Notes: generated from the sequence alone by a model not told the origin. A stretch of DNA of 64,000 bases from Veillonellales bacterium (GCA_039680175.1 JBDKTO010000089.1:36353-100352); one strand, 5' to 3'; shown: positions 1-8,148, numbered from the stretch's first letter. Numbers and translations: made by a program.

Positions 1-1
1 T

Positions 2-166
2 GCCGGAACGGTTATCGGCAATGTAACAGCATCAGGGCAATTGGAGCTTTTGCCGACCGCTAAATTATACGGGGATATTACCGTGGGTTCGTTGGTAATT
101 GGCGAAGGGGCGTTGTTTAAAGGCGCTTGCGTAATGCGTCAGGAAAATCAGCAACAGGCCGACTAG
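2..166 (+). CDS. Bactofilin-family protein, C-terminal fragment
   Basis: The window opens inside this gene; 54 codons and a TAG stop are visible. The translation is a short-period beta-helix pattern (GTVIGNVTASGQLELLPTAK, then LYGDITVGSLVIGEGALFKG) followed by a polar tail, as in bactofilins (DUF583), self-polymerising cytoskeletal proteins with roles in cell shape and, in spore formers, sporulation. The N-terminal half lies outside the window, so length and operon membership cannot be judged. A spore-related gene (yyaC-like) lies within 1 kb. The fold call is from repeat periodicity and glycine/valine spacing only. Confidence 0.75.
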   Translation, partial: AGTVIGNVTASGQLELLPTAKLYGDITVGSLVIGEGALFKGACVMRQENQQQAD

Positions 167-236
167 CTTATTTTTGTTCGCGTAAAATGGATACATTCCT
201 CCGGTTTTGGCAATGATAAGGCCGGAGGTGTAATAT

Positions 237-473
237 ATGCAAGGAATTATCGCAGTGGAAAGAAATCTGAGCAAATTGATGGAGGCCTTGGAAACGGAAG
301 GCTATGATGTTGTGGATTTGGATCACGTAAACATGGATACGGTGGATGCTGTTATTGTCAGCGGGGCTGATATCAATCTGATGAACATGCAGGATATCCA
401 TACGAACGTGCCGGTTATTCATGCGGCAGGGAAGTCGTCAGATGAAATACTGGAAGAACTTGAGCGGCTGTAA
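237..473 (+). CDS. YkuS-like UPF0180 family protein
   Basis: A 78-residue cytosolic protein with an ATG start 7 bases after a clear Shine-Dalgarno (CCGGAGGTG, 221-229). The pattern of an N-terminal IAVERNL, a central DAVIVSGADINLMNMQD stretch and a VIHAAGKSSDEILEEL ending matches the UPF0180 (YkuS) family, small proteins common in spore-forming Firmicutes with no established biochemical function. Length is normal for the family. It is followed at once by a strong terminator, so it appears to be the last gene of its transcript. No catalytic motif is visible. Confidence 0.8.
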   Translation: MQGIIAVERNLSKLMEALETEGYDVVDLDHVNMDTVDAVIVSGADINLMNMQDIHTNVPVIHAAGKSSDEILEELERL

Positions 474-474
474 T

Positions 475-515
475 AAACAAAGCCAGGACTCGACGGCAGA
501 GTCCTGGCTTTGTTT
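475..515. terminator. Bidirectional intrinsic terminator
   Basis: Perfect 17-bp stem (475-491 with 499-515) around a 7-base loop, with A-runs on the left and T-runs on the right that serve as U-tracts for either strand. It separates the ykuS-like gene (+) from yyaC (-), which converge on it. Confidence 0.9.
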
Positions 516-553
516 ATTCCTTATCGTGTACAAGCCATGAGCTAACAAATTCC

Positions 554-1120
554 TCAGGAACGTAATCCGAAGCAAAGGCCATGGGCAATGGTATCTGCCA
601 TTTTGATGACAAGACTTAAGCGGGTGCTTTGCAGCACCAGGTGTTCCATAAAACCGCCGACATTGACAATTCCGGTGATATAAGCATTGCCCACCGGCGG
701 CAGATTCTTATTTACAGCGGCCCCCGGCTTTACCGGGCCGCGGCCTAAGGAAACGCAGCCGATGTTTTCCAATTTTCCCAGGCAGGCATCAACGGCTAAA
801 ATAAAGGGCTGCACAGGAGAAGAGCGGATCTCTTCCAGGGCATGGGATAAATTTGTGGCATGTACCGGTTGATCCAGGGTCCCATAGACTTTAAAGTCTA
901 CATTTAAAGTCTGCAGTTTGCTGCCGGTTAAAGGGCCTAAGGCATCGCCGGTAGAGCGGTCAGTGCCAATGCACAGTACGATGATGTCCTGACCGGCTGC
1001 TGCCGCTTCCTGTGACAGCGTTCGTACATGGAAAGCAATGTCATACAGGGTATGGGGCCGGTCAATATTGAATTTTAATTCAGGCAGAGACTTGGGGAAG
1101 GAAAGTAAATTATTCAGCAT
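554..1120 (-). CDS. yyaC: YyaC-like spore protein (DUF1256, GPR-like fold)
   Basis: A 188-residue protein of the YyaC family, related to the germination protease GPR and found almost only in endospore formers. Family signatures visible are VLCIGTDRSTGDALGPLTG near residue 50, the following VYGTLDQPVHATNL, and AVDACLG near residue 110, which carry the conserved aspartates. The ATG at 1120 is preceded on the reverse strand by AGGAG at good spacing. In Bacillus yyaC lies beside parB/noc near the origin, which fits the origin-proximal gene order of this window. Its substrate in the spore is not known; presence supports an organism able to sporulate. Confidence 0.88.
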   Translation of the reverse strand: MLNNLLSFPKSLPELKFNIDRPHTLYDIAFHVRTLSQEAAAAGQDIIVLCIGTDRSTGDALGPLTGSKLQTLNVDFKVYGTLDQPVHATNLSHALEEIRSSPVQPFILAVDACLGKLENIGCVSLGRGPVKPGAAVNKNLPPVGNAYITGIVNVGGFMEHLVLQSTRLSLVIKMADTIAHGLCFGLRS

Positions 1121-1227
1121 ACAGCGCTCCTAATGATTACATAGTATTAACAGTATGGATGAATTGGGATAATTTTATTCAATTATATTGGAATAAATTA
1201 CATAATTAGGGAATAAAAGCAGCGGAA

Positions 1228-1512
1228 ATGTATGTATACCGAAAAACAATTCAAAACATAAATCAGCTTGATCCACAAGATTTTATCAGTCAGCCTGCCA
1301 TTACAGTAGCGGAATTACGGGATAGGCTTAACACTTCCCGCAAAGGGGCACTGCCGCTTTTAGGGGCCTTATATTGCATAAATATGCGGGACGGGCTGGA
1401 GGGTTTTACCGCTAAAGCCAAAAGATACGGGATTTTTCAGAATAAATTTTATTTTAATATTCATATTGACAGCATAAGTTTTCGTTTTTATAATAAGAGT
1501 TGGTTACAGTAA
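1228..1512 (+). CDS. Hypothetical 94-residue protein
   Basis: ATG start shortly after GGGAATAAAAGCAGCGG, an imperfect ribosome site. The product has a short helical region (ITVAELRDRLNTSRKGALPLL) that could be a helix-turn-helix or a SelB-type winged-helix fragment, followed by GALYCINMRDGL and an aromatic C-terminal tail. I do not recognise a family. It is transcribed away from yyaC and ends before the riboswitch leader of the glutamate synthase operon. Composition is more A+T rich at its 3' end, so the true product may be shorter or the frame only partly real. Confidence 0.45.
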   Translation: MYVYRKTIQNINQLDPQDFISQPAITVAELRDRLNTSRKGALPLLGALYCINMRDGLEGFTAKAKRYGIFQNKFYFNIHIDSISFRFYNKSWLQ

Positions 1513-1582
1513 TGTATAATTACAATAGACAAACGTTTTAGTAAAAAGCAGTACCAATTGATTGTAGTGGTTGAGGCAAGAT

Positions 1583-1690
1583 AAGGAGAGTGCCTAGGGT
1601 TCCGCGCTCATTTGCTAGCGGACTGGACCAAGCGGCACAAGTGCAGTGTGGCACGCACTACACCGTGGGTATAAAAGACCCTGCGGAAGG
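1583..1690 (+). ncRNA. ykkC-class riboswitch, probably ppGpp type (subtype 2a)
   Basis: The RNA contains the hallmark blocks of the ykkC superfamily in order: GCCTAGGGTTCCGC (1592-1605), GCGGACTGGACCAAGCGGCAC (1618-1638, listed in part), ACACCGTGGG (1660-1669) and ATAAAAGACC (1671-1680). ykkC aptamers sense guanidine (subtype 1), ppGpp (2a), PRPP (2b) or nucleotide diphosphates (2c). Glutamate synthase and amino-acid biosynthesis genes are typical 2a targets, so ppGpp is the likely ligand. The 3' conserved block overlaps the 5' arm of a terminator, giving an ON switch: ligand binding should free transcription of gltB1-gltB2-gltA. Subtype is inferred mainly from the downstream gene. Confidence 0.82.
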
Positions 1691-1739
1691 TCCTGGAATC
1701 TGTTTCCGGTTCTTCCACAGAGTCTTTTGTTTTCTTTTT
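1673..1739 (+). terminator. Riboswitch-controlled intrinsic terminator
   Basis: AAAAGACCCTGCGGAAG (from 1673) pairs with CTTCCACAGAGTCTTTT (1712-1728) with two internal mismatches and is followed by TGTTTTCTTTTT. The 5' arm is part of the aptamer core, so terminator and ligand-bound aptamer are mutually exclusive. Confidence 0.85.
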
Positions 1740-1779
1740 CACATGATTACATTCTAGAAAAAATGAAGAGGTGGAAAGT

Positions 1780-2886
1780 ATGTGCAGAATTGGTGCGATT
1801 AAAAGCAAGGTGCCTTTTCACCCGTCAAAGGCGCTGTATCTCATGCTGCCGCAGCAGGAGGGACATGATAATTCCGGATTTGCTATGACGATGCAGGATT
1901 TGGCGGGAAGATTTACTCCCTATAAAGACAAACCGCTGCTGTCTCTGGCCTGTACGCAAAAAGGAGCGAAATTGGTCGAGGATTACATGGAGACAAACAA
2001 TTTCCTGCCGGTACATGAATGGATACCCAAAGTGAAGCAGCAGCCGGGGCTGGACATTAAGGCAATGCCTTATTATATCTTTCGCAATTATGATTATCCT
2101 GAGCATTACGGTAATGCAACCAAGGCCGCAAAAGAAGAACTGCTGCTGAATACAAGATTGGCGCTTAGGGCGATCCTGGGAAAAAACGAGGAAGGATATG
2201 CATATTCTTTCTGGCCGGATGTTCTTACACTCAAGGAAATTGGTGATCCCAGGGATATTGCAACCTACTTTCACCTTTGGGATGACAACGGCGATATGAT
2301 GGCCAGGAATATAGTCGTACAATGCCGCCAGAATACCAATTATGACATTGTCCGCTATGCCGCCCATCCGTTCTTTTTACAGGGATATACGCTATGCGCC
2401 AATGGAGAAAACACTTTTTACACGAAAAACAAGGAATATCAAAAATCGCTGCACCGGGGTTATATCGGCTTTGAATCCGATTCCCAGAACTTTCTTTATA
2501 CCTTACATTACGTACTCCATGAATTAAAATGGCCGATTAAATATTACAAGCACATTATTACACCGCTTCCGTTTGAGGAAATCAAGAGTCGTCCCGATTG
2601 TGCCGAGCTGACAGCGATTCGTCAGTCCCTGGGTCACTTGGAGATTAACGGACCTAATACGATTATCGCGATGCTGCCTGACGGCAACATCATGACTTGC
2701 TGCGATTCGAAAAAATTGCGGCCGGTGGTAGTGGGCGGCGATGACACTACGATGGCCATTTCCTCTGAGGTTTGTGGTATTAATACGATATTGCCGGATC
2801 GCAGCCGAGAAAATGATATCTATCCCAATGAACGGGAAATAGTCGTTATTAACGACAGATTGGAGGTAGAGCGATGGAAACAGTAA
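1780..2886 (+). CDS. Glutamate synthase, glutaminase (class II amidotransferase) subunit
   Basis: Releases ammonia from glutamine for the synthase subunit. I chose the ATG at 1780 rather than the in-frame GTG at 1771 because it gives Met-Cys-Arg-Ile-Gly: class II (Ntn) amidotransferases need the cysteine exposed at position 1 after Met removal. Ribosome site GAAGAGGTGG lies just upstream. 368 residues, typical of the separate GATase subunit (GltB1-like) of archaeal/Thermotoga-type glutamate synthases. HDNSGFAMTM, NYDIVRYAAHPFFLQGYTLC and the C-terminal GDDTTMAISSEV fit the family. First gene of the operon behind the ykkC riboswitch; overlaps the next gene by 13 bases, implying coupled translation. 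Confidence 0.88.
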   Translation: MCRIGAIKSKVPFHPSKALYLMLPQQEGHDNSGFAMTMQDLAGRFTPYKDKPLLSLACTQKGAKLVEDYMETNNFLPVHEWIPKVKQQPGLDIKAMPYYIFRNYDYPEHYGNATKAAKEELLLNTRLALRAILGKNEEGYAYSFWPDVLTLKEIGDPRDIATYFHLWDDNGDMMARNIVVQCRQNTNYDIVRYAAHPFFLQGYTLCANGENTFYTKNKEYQKSLHRGYIGFESDSQNFLYTLHYVLHELKWPIKYYKHIITPLPFEEIKSRPDCAELTAIRQSLGHLEINGPNTIIAMLPDGNIMTCCDSKKLRPVVVGGDDTTMAISSEVCGINTILPDRSRENDIYPNEREIVVINDRLEVERWKQ

Positions 2887-4508
2887 AAATGCAGGATATG
2901 ACGGTGACCGATTTACCGTGGAAGATAGAGTATCAGCCTGACCGATGTACCATGTGCGGAAGTTGTGTGGCTGCCTGCAGTTTTGATGCCATAGAGGCGG
3001 CGATGGAACGCCGTTCCATTACCGTTTCTACCGGCTACCAGCCGTCGCCTACCCAAAAGCATATGGCGACACCGGTCATCAAGCAAAAAAGCCGTCTGGG
3101 AAATGTTTGCGTCGGCTGCGGCATGTGTGAAAAAGTTTGTCCCAATAAGGCGATCCGGCCGGTTCGCAATACGGATTCACGCTATAATTTACTGGCCCGA
3201 AACGGCGGCAATACAATTAAACGGGGCGGACGGACGAATCTAAATGCCGACCGTACCCTGGACCGCATCATTGTCGGCCGGATATCCCAAATGACCGACC
3301 CTTCCTTGGATTCGGTTCGTCACACCTTTGATATTTTGGCTCCCTTTGGCCGGGTTCTGCCGCCGAATGAGCTGCCTTTCGCCAGCGATGGACACAGCTT
3401 AAAGCTAACCCATGCCACGCCCCCGGTTAAGTGGATTTATCCGGTGATTTTCAGCGATATGTCTATCGGCGCTTTATCCACCAGAGCCTGGGAGGCCATT
3501 GCTTTAGCCACCGCTTATTTGAACGAAAAGCATAATTTGCCGATTCGCATGTGTTCCGGCGAGGGCGGTATGCCGGTAAAACTGCTGGAATCCGAACAAC
3601 TTAAGTATATGATTATCCAAATTGCTTCCGGCCATTTCGGTTGGAACCGGATTATCAAGGCCATGCCCCGCATGAAGGTGGATCCGGCCGGAATATTAAT
3701 CAAGATCGGCCAGGGCGCTAAACCGGGTGACGGCGGACTGCTGCCGGCAGCCAAGGTAGCTGAGCATGTCCAGGCTATCCGGGGTGTTCCTAAGGCCGAT
3801 TTAATGTCACCGCCGAATCACCAGGGGTTATATTCTATTGAAGAATCGGTGCAAAAAATGTTTATGTCTATGAATGCCGCTTTTAAATTCCGGGTGCCCG
3901 TAGCGATTAAATGCGCCGCATCAGCTACTTCGGTTTCGGTATATAATAATTTACTCCGTGATCCTTATAAAATTTGCGGCGGCTTTTTCATTGACGGTAT
4001 TCAGGGCGGTACGGGAGCAGCCAATGAAATATCCCTTGACCATACAGGTCATCCTGTGGTTTCCAAGGCCAGGGAATGCTATTTGGCCGCAGTCAAGCAG
4101 GGTCGTCAGGGGCAAATTCCGCTGTGGGCCGGCGGCGGTATCGGTATGACCGGCAATGCGGCGGCAGATGCTTTTAAAATTATCTGCCTGGGTGCCAACG
4201 GGGTGTTCATTGGCAAACTGCTAATTCAGCTTTGCGGCTGTATCGGCAACGAACATGGCCGGTGCAATTCCTGTTCTACCGGCAAATGTCCGACCGGTAT
4301 TTGTACTCAGGATCCACGGCTGGTGAAACGGCTGGATGTAGATAAAGCGGCACAGAATATTGTGGAATACATGCTGGCGCTGGATAGTGAAATGCGCAAG
4401 CTGATGGCGCCTATCGGCAATAGTTCGCTGCCGGTTGGCCGTTCGGATGCCTTGGTTACCACAGATAAAGCAATCGCCGACAAACTGGGTATCCAGTATG
4501 TATGCTAA
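2874..4508 (+). CDS. Glutamate synthase, FMN-binding synthase subunit with ferredoxin domain
   Basis: Catalytic subunit where ammonia and 2-oxoglutarate yield glutamate. N-terminal ferredoxin domain carries two [4Fe-4S] sets (CTMCGSCVAACSFDAI near residue 25; CVGCGMCEKVCPNKAI near 80). The rest is the FMN-binding TIM barrel: SDMSIGALSTRAWEAI, CSGEGGMP, GQGAKPGDGGLLPAAKV, SPPNHQGLYSIEE, DGIQGGTGA and a 3Fe-4S-type CGCIGNEHGRCNSCSTGKC segment near residue 450. 544 residues, normal for the GltB2-like subunit. The ferredoxin head passes electrons from the downstream NADPH subunit or an external ferredoxin. Overlaps gltB1 by 13 bases; 14 bases before the next gene. Confidence 0.92.
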   Translation: METVKMQDMTVTDLPWKIEYQPDRCTMCGSCVAACSFDAIEAAMERRSITVSTGYQPSPTQKHMATPVIKQKSRLGNVCVGCGMCEKVCPNKAIRPVRNTDSRYNLLARNGGNTIKRGGRTNLNADRTLDRIIVGRISQMTDPSLDSVRHTFDILAPFGRVLPPNELPFASDGHSLKLTHATPPVKWIYPVIFSDMSIGALSTRAWEAIALATAYLNEKHNLPIRMCSGEGGMPVKLLESEQLKYMIIQIASGHFGWNRIIKAMPRMKVDPAGILIKIGQGAKPGDGGLLPAAKVAEHVQAIRGVPKADLMSPPNHQGLYSIEESVQKMFMSMNAAFKFRVPVAIKCAASATSVSVYNNLLRDPYKICGGFFIDGIQGGTGAANEISLDHTGHPVVSKARECYLAAVKQGRQGQIPLWAGGGIGMTGNAAADAFKIICLGANGVFIGKLLIQLCGCIGNEHGRCNSCSTGKCPTGICTQDPRLVKRLDVDKAAQNIVEYMLALDSEMRKLMAPIGNSSLPVGRSDALVTTDKAIADKLGIQYVC

Positions 4509-4522
4509 GGGGGAATGGGCAA

Positions 4523-6832
4523 ATGTTTACGATAAGCACCATTGACGGTAATAACCGGATGTCGACCCAGGACCTGCTGCAGGCGATCAACAACGCTCTG
4601 GCGGCTGGGGAGACCGAATTTCGCATCGAGGGTTCAGGACAGCATGATATTGGCGGCCCTCTGTGGCATCCTGAAGGTAAAAATTTGAAGTTTTATGTAA
4701 CCAATCCCGGTCAGCGGGTCGGTTCCATGTGCTTGGAAAATACGGAAATCATTGTCGAGGGTTCAGCTCCTGCCGATGTAGGCTGGCTGAATGCAGGCGG
4801 TAAAATCGTCGTCAAGGGGGATGGCGGTGATACCACAGCCCACTGTGCTGCCGCTGGGACGATTTATGTCGGCGGCCGGGCCGGGACCCGGTCCGGTTCG
4901 CTGATGAAGCATGATCCTTTGTATGATCCGCCTGAATTCTGGGTTTTGAAGAACTGCGGCAGTTTTTCCTTTGAATTTATGTCCGGCGGTATTGCGGTAG
5001 TCTGCGGCTATGATTGCGAGGATTTTGAGTCGGTATTGGGTGACCGGTCTTGTGTCGGGATGGTCGGCGGAACGCTGTATTATCGGGGTGAGGCCAGTGG
5101 AATCTCAAAAAAGGATGCAAAAATTCTTTCTTTAGACGAAGCTGATATTGCGTATATTGAAAGTCATATGGATGATTTTCTGGAATCCATTGAACAGCCT
5201 GAATTGCGGCAGGAACTGACACAATGGAGTGAGTGGCATAAAGTTGTGCCCCTTACTTATGAAGAGCGGCCGAAGAAAGCCAATACCGATATTTTATCTT
5301 TCCGTACGGAAAAGTGGGTACCGGGAGGAATTTTCAGCGATGTAGTCAAAGATGATCTGGGAGTAATCGGCCTAGTTGCTTCCGGCAAATACCGACAGCG
5401 TGTTCCCGTATGGGAAAACGCTAAATATGCGGCGCCGTGTGAATTTAACTGTCCGGCGGGTATTCCCTCCCAGCAGCGGTTCAATCTGCTGCGGGAAGGA
5501 AAGATCGGGGAAGCCTACCGCCTTGTTTTAGAATATACTCCCTTTCCCGGTTCCGTATGCGGTGCCGTCTGCCCAAACCTATGCATGGAAGAATGTTCCC
5601 GTAAAAGCATGGATGAACCGGCTCAGATCGGTCTGTTAGGACGATATTCCGATGCTATTGTCCTGCCGGCGCCAACGGCGCGGACGGATAAAAAAATTGC
5701 AGTGATTGGCGGCGGGGCTGCCGGCCTAACGGCGGCGTGGGAACTGAGCCGCAAAGGACACCAAGTTACGGTTTATGAAGCAAATGATAAAATGGGCGGT
5801 AAGATGGAGCAGGTTATTCCCCGTTCCCGGCTGCCTCAGGCTACCCTGCGCAAGGAATTGCAGCGGATTGAAAATATGGGAGTTACTTTTAAACCCGGCA
5901 CAAAGGTGGATGGAACCATGTTCCGGGAACTCCGGGAGAGTTATGATGCCGTGGTAGTAGCTGCCGGCAGCCATACTTCCCGGGTTATCAACTGGCCGGG
6001 CCACCAGCGGCTTGTTAAAGGTTTGGAATTCCTTAAAGCGGTGAACCGGGGCGAAAAACCATCGGTGGGGAAACGGGTAGTAGTCATCGGCTGCGGCAAC
6101 TCCGGCATGGATGTGGCAGTCGGTGCCTACCAAATGGGGGCGGAGCAGGTTACCTGTATTGATGTGCAGAAACCCGCCGCATTTCCCAAGGAGATTGCCC
6201 ATGTGGAAGAAATGGGCGGCAAGCTTTTATGGCCGGTTATGACCACGGAAGTTACGGCTGAAGGGGTGGTGACCCAAAGCGGAGAAATCATTCCGGCCGA
6301 CACGGTCATTATCAGCATTGGCGAAATGCCGGATTTGGCTTTTCTGCCGGCGGATGTTGTCTTGCAGCGAGGCTGTCTCGTTCCCGATTCGGATTATCGT
6401 ATTGCCGAAGGTGTGTACACCGCCGGCGACACCGTTAAGCCCGGCCGGCTGGTAGATGCCATTGCTGCCGGACGCAAAGCAGCGCTGGCCATTCATGCCG
6501 ACTTGACAGGAGAAGCTTGTCAACAGCAAGGCAAAGCTAAAATAGCAGCCGAACGGCTGAGTACGGCCTATTTTAAGAAATGTCACAACTGTGATGTTCC
6601 CAAAGCCCGGGAGGATTACAACCGCTGTATCAGCTGCGGTACCTGCCGCGATTGTCATATGTGCTATAAATCCTGTCCGGAAAACGCTATCTCCCGTCAG
6701 ATTAAAGCCGACGGAAGTTTCGAGTATGTTTCCGATCCGGAGAAGTGCATTGGCTGCGGCATTTGCGCCGGCATCTGCCCCTGCGGCATTTGGACGATGG
6801 TTCCCAATGGGGAACCAATAGCTGTGGGATGA
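4523..6832 (+). CDS. gltA: Glutamate synthase GXGXG domain fused to NAD(P)H/Fe-S oxidoreductase subunit
   Basis: 769 residues with ATG at 4523 behind AAGGGGGA (4507-4514). Residues 1-250 are the GXGXG beta-helix domain (GQRVGSMCLENTEI, GWLNAGGKIVVKGDGGD, GGRAGTRSGSLMKHDP), normally the C-terminal part of large glutamate synthase or a separate alpha subunit. From about 300 follows a GltD-like module: Cys cluster (CEFNCPAGIP, CGAVCPNLCMEECSR), FAD Rossmann site (VIGGGAAGLTAAWEL), NADPH site (VIGCGNSGMDVAVGA) and GVYTAGDTVKPG. The C-terminus has two [4Fe-4S] motifs (CISCGTCRDCHMCYKSCP, CIGCGICAGICPCGIW). Last gene of the operon. The fusion ties electron input to the structural GXGXG domain in one chain. 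Confidence 0.9.
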   Translation: MFTISTIDGNNRMSTQDLLQAINNALAAGETEFRIEGSGQHDIGGPLWHPEGKNLKFYVTNPGQRVGSMCLENTEIIVEGSAPADVGWLNAGGKIVVKGDGGDTTAHCAAAGTIYVGGRAGTRSGSLMKHDPLYDPPEFWVLKNCGSFSFEFMSGGIAVVCGYDCEDFESVLGDRSCVGMVGGTLYYRGEASGISKKDAKILSLDEADIAYIESHMDDFLESIEQPELRQELTQWSEWHKVVPLTYEERPKKANTDILSFRTEKWVPGGIFSDVVKDDLGVIGLVASGKYRQRVPVWENAKYAAPCEFNCPAGIPSQQRFNLLREGKIGEAYRLVLEYTPFPGSVCGAVCPNLCMEECSRKSMDEPAQIGLLGRYSDAIVLPAPTARTDKKIAVIGGGAAGLTAAWELSRKGHQVTVYEANDKMGGKMEQVIPRSRLPQATLRKELQRIENMGVTFKPGTKVDGTMFRELRESYDAVVVAAGSHTSRVINWPGHQRLVKGLEFLKAVNRGEKPSVGKRVVVIGCGNSGMDVAVGAYQMGAEQVTCIDVQKPAAFPKEIAHVEEMGGKLLWPVMTTEVTAEGVVTQSGEIIPADTVIISIGEMPDLAFLPADVVLQRGCLVPDSDYRIAEGVYTAGDTVKPGRLVDAIAAGRKAALAIHADLTGEACQQQGKAKIAAERLSTAYFKKCHNCDVPKAREDYNRCISCGTCRDCHMCYKSCPENAISRQIKADGSFEYVSDPEKCIGCGICAGICPCGIWTMVPNGEPIAVG

Positions 6833-6863
6833 CATAACTGGAAAAGTCCTCTTGTGTAAAGTA

Positions 6864-6892
6864 TTGACAGAAAGCCTGTTGTTTCCGATAAT
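6864..6892 (+). promoter_or_regulatory. Strong sigma-A promoter without an obvious gene
   Basis: TTGACA (6864-6869), 17-base spacer, GATAAT (6887-6892). It points into the palindromic element at 6937-7044 rather than directly at a coding gene, so it may make a short untranslated RNA or serve the CDF exporter from far upstream. Confidence 0.5.
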
Positions 6893-6936
6893 AGGCTATA
6901 GATAAGACAAATTCAGCTGAAATACAGTCTCAATGA

Positions 6937-7044
6937 AGAGGGGCTGTCGCATTATAGAAAGATTCCACTATATATTGTGGTTGTATTTAAACAAAAATCA
7001 CAATATGCGGTAGAAAAAATCTTAGTGCGATAGCCTCCTTTTCT
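6937..7044. repeat. Long imperfect palindrome, MITE-like
   Basis: Outer arms GAGGGGCTGTCGCA (6938-6951) and TGCGATAGCCTCC (7026-7038) are inverted copies; inside, AAGATT pairs with AATCTT and ATATTGTG with CACAATAT, so about 105 bases fold into one long broken hairpin. The GAGGGGCTGTC end resembles terminal repeats of IS1182-like elements. No transposase is present. Could be a miniature inverted-repeat element or a large terminator (TTTTCTT follows). Confidence 0.5.
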
Positions 7045-7064
7045 TGATGAAAAATTTATAAAGA

Positions 7065-7093
7065 TTTACACTAAAATCAGGGTATGCTAATAT
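7065..7093 (+). promoter_or_regulatory. Promoter for CDF exporter leader
   Basis: TTTACA (7065-7070), 17-base spacer ending in TGC (extended -10), TAATAT (7088-7093). It starts a leader of about 125 bases before the CDF gene. Confidence 0.55.
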
Positions 7094-7099
7094 AATGAA

Positions 7100-7160
7100 A
7101 TAAGGAACAAGGGACGGGTAAAACCCGGCAGCGGGTAGGCAGTATCTGCGGGATTTTTTG
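7100..7160 (+). promoter_or_regulatory. Attenuator-like leader upstream of CDF exporter
   Basis: Two exclusive structures are visible: CGGGT/ACCCG (about 7115-7127) and CCCGGCAG (7124-7131) with CTGCGGG (7146-7152), the second followed by ATTTTTTG, i.e. an intrinsic terminator. The GGCAGC and GGCAG blocks recall NiCo riboswitch junctions but the whole is shorter than that consensus. A metal-sensing role is inferred from the downstream exporter only. Confidence 0.4.
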
Positions 7161-7224
7161 TGCTCGCAGGTGTTTTTTGCGTGATGCGCCTAACGGGGGG
7201 AACGTTTGTGAAAGGGGTGTAGCC

Positions 7225-8148
7225 TTGAATCAGGCTAATAACATAGTAAAGCAGCGCACCGCACGCCTATCTGTTATGTCCAACACACTGTTGGTGCTTG
7301 CCAAGCTGGCGGTAGGAATGTATACGGGAGCTGTCAGTATTATTTCCGAAGCCGCTCACTCGGCAGTTGATCTGATTGCGGCGTTGGTTGCTTTTTATGC
7401 GGTAAAAAAATCCGGTCGGCCGCCGGATAAAAATCATGATTACGGGCACGGAAAGATAGAGAATCTCTCAGGCGCCATTGAGGCTGTTCTTATTGTTTTG
7501 GCAGCAATCTGGATTGTGTATGAGGCGGCAGAAAAATTCACGGCGGCAAAACTGCCGGATTATCTGGGGGCCGGGCTCGGAGTAATGCTGGGGTCGATTG
7601 CGATTAATTATTGGGTATCCGGTAAACTGATGGCGGTAGCCCGGGTAACTGGATCTCACGCTTTGGAGGCAGACGGACTGCATCTTAGGGCTGATATTTG
7701 GACTTCGGTAGGCGTATTATTCGGCCTGGGAATTATAAAATTGACAGGCTGGGCCTGGATTGATCCGGCGATTGCCATCGTAGTGGCGATGGTGGTATTT
7801 AAAGCTGGATATGGTATGAGTAAGAAGAGTTTGTACGAATTAACCGATATTAGTTTGCCGGAAGAAGAGGAAAATATAATTTCCGATATTGTGAACAGCC
7901 ACAGCGAAGTCATTTCCTTTCATCAGCTGCGGACTCGCCGCTCGGGAAGCTACCGGTTGATTGATATGCATGTTATTTTGGATAAAAATATGCATCTGGA
8001 TAAGGCTCATGCAGTCTGCGACCAACTGGAAGCGGAAATCGGGCAGCAACTAGGTTCCTGCGATGTCGTGATTCACCTGGAACCCTGTGATTACCACAAA
8101 GAGCTGGGTTACTGCCCCCTGTCGCCGGAGAAGAATCAAAAAAATTGA
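7225..8148 (+). CDS. Cation diffusion facilitator (CDF) family metal exporter
   Basis: Exports divalent cations (Zn, Fe, Mn, Co or Ni) from the cytosol by proton antiport. The TTG at 7225 follows AAAGGGGTG (7211-7219) at 5 bases; the upstream in-frame TTG at 7177 lies in the leader without a ribosome site. 307 residues with six membrane helices and the family metal motifs: HSAVDLI in helix 2, HDYGHGKIE in the loop after helix 2/3, and HALEADGLHLRADIW in helix 5, followed by a cytosolic C-terminal domain (HQLRTRRSGSYRLIDMHV). The typical HxxxD pairs of transport sites are present. Own promoter and leader upstream; terminator downstream. Metal specificity cannot be assigned from sequence. Confidence 0.88.
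   Translation: MNQANNIVKQRTARLSVMSNTLLVLAKLAVGMYTGAVSIISEAAHSAVDLIAALVAFYAVKKSGRPPDKNHDYGHGKIENLSGAIEAVLIVLAAIWIVYEAAEKFTAAKLPDYLGAGLGVMLGSIAINYWVSGKLMAVARVTGSHALEADGLHLRADIWTSVGVLFGLGIIKLTGWAWIDPAIAIVVAMVVFKAGYGMSKKSLYELTDISLPEEEENIISDIVNSHSEVISFHQLRTRRSGSYRLIDMHVILDKNMHLDKAHAVCDQLEAEIGQQLGSCDVVIHLEPCDYHKELGYCPLSPEKNQKN

Noticed and set aside
1646..1888. Short frames in the ykkC leader
   Set aside because: They lie across riboswitch and terminator structure.
6227..6835. 202-codon reverse frame opposite the glutamate synthase fusion
   Set aside because: Antisense of Cys/Gly-rich coding sequence; no start signal or protein-like pattern.
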